Source: a virus
Direction: 5' to 3' (one strand)
Length of the DNA stretch: 23,230 bases
Virus record (IMG/VR): IMGVR_UViG_3300027824_000020
Span: 1-23,230 of that record
Part shown: piece by piece, positions 19,926-23,230 of the stretch
Layout of the letters: the number at the start of each line of letters is the position of its first letter
How positions within the stretch are numbered: the first letter of the stretch is position 1
The notes under the pieces: model-generated
What the model was told of the DNA's origin: nothing
The model's input: only the letters and a program-made list of their open reading frames with translations
Databases searched by the model: none
Program-made: the position numbers and the translations under genes

Positions 19926-21014
19926 ATGGCGGCCAGAGAATGGCTGTATATCGTCCAGGAATCTGCGTTCAACACGCCGATCGTCGCAGCCTCCCAGGTC
20001 GTCGGCGGGACCACGCCCAATGCGTTCTACCTGCGACTCGACGGCTCGGACACGTTCACCATGCGACCCGTGCCCGTGATGGTCGCGGTGCCCTACGGTG
20101 GCGGCTACGCGATCGATGCCTTCCGGGTCAGCGACAAGACCGAGCTCCGCGGCCGGATCACGACCAAGCTCTATCAGGGTCAGTTCGCCAGCTTCCTCTT
20201 GAGCTGGGCAGGGGTGCGGATCAACTCGGGGCAGACGGCACCCTGGACCACGAGCGAACCGCCCGGTGACCTGGCAAGCTGTGCTTTGGTGCACGCGATC
20301 CAGGCCACGACCCCCTCCAACGTGACCAGCTTCGTGATGCGTGGTTACACCGGCGTGAAGGTCGAAGGCTACGACTTCACGGTCTCCGAGGATCAGCAGA
20401 TCGCGACCCTGTCGCTAAACCTCTCGGCCTCGACACCCGCACCGCTGATCGAGGGCGGCTCGGCACCGGCCTGGTTCACCTCTCTCGCGGCGCCGACCGA
20501 CGTGCAGCTTCCCGGTCCCCAGGCGTCGGCCGGCTGCGGCGGGGCACCCTACGTGTTCACTCACGCGGGCACCGGCGGCGGCGGGACCAGCCTTGTGCTG
20601 GGCGGCGGCGGCTCGCCGATCACGCGGGTCCAGTTCCAGAACCTCACGATCAGCAGCAAGAACACGCTCATGCGCCGGTTCTGGGCGAACCAGTACGCCC
20701 AAATCATGCGGTTCTGCGGGCGAAGTACCACACTCCAGGCCCAGCACTTCTACAACATCACGCCCGATGACCGGATCAACTACGAGGCGCTCACCACAAT
20801 GACGCCAGCGACCTTCCAGCTCTACGCTTCGGCGACCGAAGCGGTCACGTGGAACTTCAACACGAACTCGGTCCTGACTGCCGTCACCGACCAGCTCGCG
20901 CTCAACGACCTCTTCCTGCAGACGTTCACGCTCCAGTGTCAGTATGACGCCAGTGTGGGCGGCAGCGGCTACGCCCAGGATTACTCGCTCACCCTGCTAC
21001 CTGCGACATTTTAA
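19926..21014 (+). CDS. major tail protein, tail-tube-like
   Basis: A 362-residue beta-rich protein, starting nine bases after the previous stop. The opening AAREWLYIVQESAFNTPIVA with G-T-P-N-A-F-Y-LRLDGSDTF is the way many siphovirus tail-tube proteins begin (a short helix and W/Y-rich strand, then domain). Further strands are GYAIDAFRVSDKTELRGRIT, KVEGYDFTVSEDQQIATLSL and AQDYSLTLLPATF at the end. A Gly-rich insertion around residues 210-235 (HAGTGGGGTSLVLGGGGSP) may be a surface loop or an extra domain. The tube is built of stacked hexamers. Length is larger than minimal tubes, in line with extra surface domains. The call is by pattern and by position after connectors. Confidence 0.65.
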   Translation: MAAREWLYIVQESAFNTPIVAASQVVGGTTPNAFYLRLDGSDTFTMRPVPVMVAVPYGGGYAIDAFRVSDKTELRGRITTKLYQGQFASFLLSWAGVRINSGQTAPWTTSEPPGDLASCALVHAIQATTPSNVTSFVMRGYTGVKVEGYDFTVSEDQQIATLSLNLSASTPAPLIEGGSAPAWFTSLAAPTDVQLPGPQASAGCGGAPYVFTHAGTGGGGTSLVLGGGGSPITRVQFQNLTISSKNTLMRRFWANQYAQIMRFCGRSTTLQAQHFYNITPDDRINYEALTTMTPATFQLYASATEAVTWNFNTNSVLTAVTDQLALNDLFLQTFTLQCQYDASVGGSGYAQDYSLTLLPATF

Positions 21015-21023
21015 GGAGACCAC

Positions 21024-21878
21024 GTGCGTATCGAGGCGGTCACGGTCTGCTTGCACTACGACGATTTTCTCGAGCAAACCATCCGGGTCAATCAGTCGCT
21101 CTTCGACGACTGGGTTGTGGTGACCTCCCAGGCCGACAAGGGCACGATCGCGGTCTGCAACCGGTACGGCGTGCGGACGGCGTTCTGCCCGTACTTCCAG
21201 CGGCAGGGCGAGAAGTTCGCCAAGGCACTGGCGATCAACATCGGCCTGGGGCATTTGAAACTCGAAGACTGGGCTCTGCACATCGACGCCGATACCGCGC
21301 TGCCCCGGAACACGCGCAAGCACCTGGCGAACGTGGAGCTGGACCCCTCATGCGTCTACGGCATCGACCGGGTCGACTGTCCAAGCCTTGCAGACTGGCA
21401 CAGCTTCCTCATCGACCCCGATCCCTACGAAAAGCACTACTTTCACCATGGGCCGAGAAGCTGGCCGCTCGGATCGAGGGTCGGCCACTTCGACTATGGC
21501 GGGTACGCCCCGATCGGGTTCTTTCAGCTTTGGAATCGGGCCTCGGGAATCACCCGATATCCTTCCGTACAGGGGTGGGACGCCGAGCATACCGACATGT
21601 TGCACGCACTGCAATGGCCGCGGTCGAAGCGGATCCTGATTCCTGAGATCACGGCGGTCCACCTGAGCACCGGCGGCAAGGACTGGGGCGTGAACTGGCA
21701 TGGACGCAAGTCGCCGCGGTTCGAGGCTGGCCCGACCCCCACCCCTGCTGGGGGCCCGGACCCGTCAGAACGCGTCAGAACGCGTCAGGACGCGTCCCAG
21801 GCCGACTGTCCACGTCCGCATCCGCCACGACCGCGACCGCACCCGCCGCATCCCGGGCCTGAGCCGTACAAGCCATGA
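21024..21878 (+). CDS. GT-A glycosyltransferase with proline-rich variable tail
   Basis: A 284-residue protein with GTG 21024 and AAGGAG upstream. The DxD motif is DAD at 88-90 in WALHIDADTALP. The start RIEAVTVCLHYDDFLEQTIR has the GT2-like first strand and loop. DYGGYAPIGFFQLW (about 155-168) and EHTDMLHALQWPR (acceptor/base region), with a late VHLSTGGKDWG, follow the plan of phage-encoded GT2 relatives. Residues about 236-284 are a Pro/His/Arg-rich tail (PHPPRPRPHPPHPGPEP), encoded across a 10-bp tandem repeat. It is the third sugar-transfer gene of the window, placed next to the tail-tube gene, so tail or tube glycosylation is a fair guess. Confidence 0.75.
   Translation: MRIEAVTVCLHYDDFLEQTIRVNQSLFDDWVVVTSQADKGTIAVCNRYGVRTAFCPYFQRQGEKFAKALAINIGLGHLKLEDWALHIDADTALPRNTRKHLANVELDPSCVYGIDRVDCPSLADWHSFLIDPDPYEKHYFHHGPRSWPLGSRVGHFDYGGYAPIGFFQLWNRASGITRYPSVQGWDAEHTDMLHALQWPRSKRILIPEITAVHLSTGGKDWGVNWHGRKSPRFEAGPTPTPAGGPDPSERVRTRQDASQADCPRPHPPRPRPHPPHPGPEPYKP
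21761..21796 (+). repeat. 10-bp tandem repeat in the glycosyltransferase 3' end
   Basis: The unit CGCGTCAGAA occurs at 21771-21780, in near-identical form at 21761-21770 (CCCGTCAGAA) and 21781-21790 (CGCGTCAGGA), with the start of a fourth copy (CGCGTC). The unit is not a multiple of three, so gain or loss of one copy shifts the reading frame of the proline-rich tail without touching the catalytic part. Confidence 0.85.
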
Positions 21879-22600
21879 GCGACCGAGAATCAACTGCCGT
21901 CGGCTACCGATTGCGGATGCAACCTACGGACCTGTCGATTTACCCGAACCGCATCAAACTGATGTGGTTCGAATGGGTCGTCAAATATGGCCTCGAGGCC
22001 AAGCTCCGTGATTTACGGAAGGGGAAGGACAAGGACGGGGCCATTCACCCACTCGCGCCGCGCACGATCAAATATCGCCAGTCCCAGGTCGGGCCCGTGC
22101 ACAAGACCGCCCCGCGGGGCATTCCCGCGCTCGACCGCTCGCGCGTGATGTCGCTCCTGACCGGGCGGGCCCACAGCAGTTCGGCGGAGTTCTATTGGAA
22201 GTACGATCCAGTGACGGCGGAGTCGTTCGCCGTGATCCTCCATTTCTGGGCCGACGACCAGGGCCACGATGTGTTCGGTCTCTCCCCCGAGGGAACGGCC
22301 TGGGTGACCGCAGAAGCGACGAAGCGATGGAACGCATGGAAAGCCGCGGGCGGCGCCAATCGTGCTACAGCCGAGGTCCCTGGGGCCAAGGTGAGCCGAA
22401 AGCCAGAGTGGCTCAATCCGATCCGCAAGCTGAACCCAACCGGAGAGAAACGGATCGGCAAGTACGATCTGTCCAGTCCGGAGGCAAAGGAGCAGGTCAA
22501 GCGGTCGATCCGCGAGGGCACATCCCCGGGGTTTCGGAGACTGAACTCGCGCGGAGAGCAGTGGAAGCCCGGCACGGGGCTCGGGGGAGAAAGGCCTTGA
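21875..22600 (+). CDS. hypothetical tail-region protein (241 aa)
   Basis: ATG 21875 overlaps the previous stop (ATGA). The sequence has IYPNRIKLMWFEWVVKYGLE, an early aromatic helix, a charged region (KLRDLRKGKDKDGAIHPLAP), a strand-rich middle (AEFYWKYDPVTAESFAVILH) with FWADDQGHDVFGLSPEGTAW, and a basic C-terminus (RKLNPTGEKRIGKYDLSS, REGTSPGFRRLNSRGEQW). It somewhat recalls phage virion-morphogenesis or minor tail proteins, where a G-D-x-W-x-PL-like front is usual, but I cannot name it. It ends on the ATG of the next gene (TGATG), so the two are coupled and may act as a pair. No enzyme motif is seen. Confidence 0.6.
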   Translation: MSDRESTAVGYRLRMQPTDLSIYPNRIKLMWFEWVVKYGLEAKLRDLRKGKDKDGAIHPLAPRTIKYRQSQVGPVHKTAPRGIPALDRSRVMSLLTGRAHSSSAEFYWKYDPVTAESFAVILHFWADDQGHDVFGLSPEGTAWVTAEATKRWNAWKAAGGANRATAEVPGAKVSRKPEWLNPIRKLNPTGEKRIGKYDLSSPEAKEQVKRSIREGTSPGFRRLNSRGEQWKPGTGLGGERP

Positions 22601-23214
22601 TGCGATTCAATCTTGACGATCTCGGCGCTCTGGCGGCGCGCGTCAAGCGGCTCACCCTGTTCGCCGGCAGCCCCGACGATCCCGTGCTCGTGAGCGCGAT
22701 GGCCGACCTCCTGGAGAGCTGGGAGCGCATCATGGAATCAGGCAACCGCAAGGGCCTGCTGGCCGGGCAGGACGCGAAGGGGAACCCGGCCCCGCCGTTG
22801 AAATACCGGCCTCGGGGCGAGGTCCGCAAGCTCACAGTCGCCCAGCGACTGGGACAGCATCCGCGGCTGGGCCGCGGCAAGTACTTCGGGGGCACGGGGG
22901 CGGGCCTGACCTCGGCGGAGTACCAACGGCTGGACGGACCGCGCGATGCACCGAGGCGACAGTTTTCGAGAGTGATCACGAACGCGGCAACCACGCACGG
23001 GCGGGTTGCCGGGGAGCGGCTGGTGTGGTTCGTCGAGTTGGGGTGGAAGGACATCGTGAGCAAGCGGGGCTTCCATTTTCTGCCCACGCTCTGTGCGGGA
23101 AACCGCTTCATCCCAGCCTATGAGATCCGCGGGATCAGGCCCAACGATGTGCTGAAAATGCGGGCCGCACTGCAGGCGTGGGCCAAGCTCCTGATCAGGG
23201 GCTACGACGACTGA
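22600..23214 (+). CDS. hypothetical tail-region protein (204 aa), virion-morphogenesis-like
   Basis: ATG 22600 shares a base with the previous stop. The front MRFNLDDLGALAARVKRLTL is helical, followed by MADLLESWERIMESGNRKGL and AGQDAKGNPAPPLKYRPRGE. The G-x-D-x-x-GNP-x-P-L-K-Y run resembles the start of Mu gpG-like phage virion-morphogenesis proteins (which complete the tail end). The middle is basic with RGKYFGGTGAGLTSAEYQRL and VAGERLVWFVELGWKDIVSK, and the end is helical (VLKMRAALQAWAKLLIRGYD). The longer frame beginning at 22195 is a shadow of the previous gene. Not certain. The remaining 16 bases of the window hold no gene start I can call. Confidence 0.6.
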   Translation: MRFNLDDLGALAARVKRLTLFAGSPDDPVLVSAMADLLESWERIMESGNRKGLLAGQDAKGNPAPPLKYRPRGEVRKLTVAQRLGQHPRLGRGKYFGGTGAGLTSAEYQRLDGPRDAPRRQFSRVITNAATTHGRVAGERLVWFVELGWKDIVSKRGFHFLPTLCAGNRFIPAYEIRGIRPNDVLKMRAALQAWAKLLIRGYDD

Positions 23215-23230
23215 GCCAAGATCGGAATCA

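Noticed and set aside
19170-20294. full 374-residue minus frame as one gene
   Set aside because: Only the last 70 residues are protein-like and have AGGAGG. The rest is antisense to two + genes.
22195-22599. long N-terminal extension of the last gene
   Set aside because: Out-of-frame reading of the preceding gene. ATG 22600 sits on that gene's stop.

Overview
This window is a contiguous piece of a tailed-phage genome, most likely a prophage, in a very GC-rich bacterium. All but one gene lie on the + strand. Most start inside or on the stop codon of the gene before (ATGA, GTGA and TGATG junctions), the usual packing of phage late operons. Interspersed repeats with a TCTG(C/T)GNNN 9-base grammar, the strong GC3 bias and the protein style remind me of Planctomycetota (Isosphaeraceae/Gemmataceae-like). 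That host call is an inference with moderate confidence. No integrase, attachment site, tRNA, rRNA or CRISPR is visible, and both ends run on into further phage genes.

Layout. 1-426: tail of an unknown gene plus a small unknown gene. 427-752: AT-rich non-coding stretch with an interspersed inverted repeat. 753-2264: a sigma-70 family factor followed by small proteins, two of them membrane-anchored. 2261-4320: packaging genes: a helix-turn-helix candidate small terminase, a DUF5681 protein and the large terminase, whose N-terminus appears to need a CTG start. 4317-5016: three small translationally coupled genes, the first a probable Acb2/Tad1-fold cyclic-nucleotide sponge (anti-CBASS type). 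5013-6110: Dam-type adenine methylase with an in-frame 42-bp tandem repeat. 6116-10423: portal, a small protein, an Ala-rich head-region protein, an HExxH metallopeptidase-like protein, a Cys-motif small protein and a scaffold-like protein. 10620-12914: P22-like major capsid protein with an inserted beta-rich region, then two paralogous structural proteins and a strong intrinsic terminator. 12996-15337: a glycosyltransferase-methyltransferase fusion and a GT-A glycosyltransferase. 15297-18224: small beta-rich structural proteins, a discoidin-domain fibre protein and an 18-residue-repeat protein. 18277-21014: connector-like protein, a minus-strand moron with its own hairpin, a neck/tail-completion candidate and a tail-tube-like protein. 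21024-23214: a third glycosyltransferase and two unknown tail-region proteins.

How it fits together. The sigma factor could direct late transcription. Terminase, portal, scaffold and capsid build and fill the head. The connector, tube and fibre genes make the neck and tail. Threaded through this are host-interaction functions: DNA methylation (probably protection from restriction), a putative signalling-nucleotide sponge, a possible virion-packaged metallopeptidase, and three sugar-transfer genes that may glycosylate virion proteins. The most striking points are the Acb2-like gene, the glycosylation cassette inside the virion module, and a host-type repeat that sits exactly at the methylase/portal junction and supplies the end of one gene and the leader of the next.
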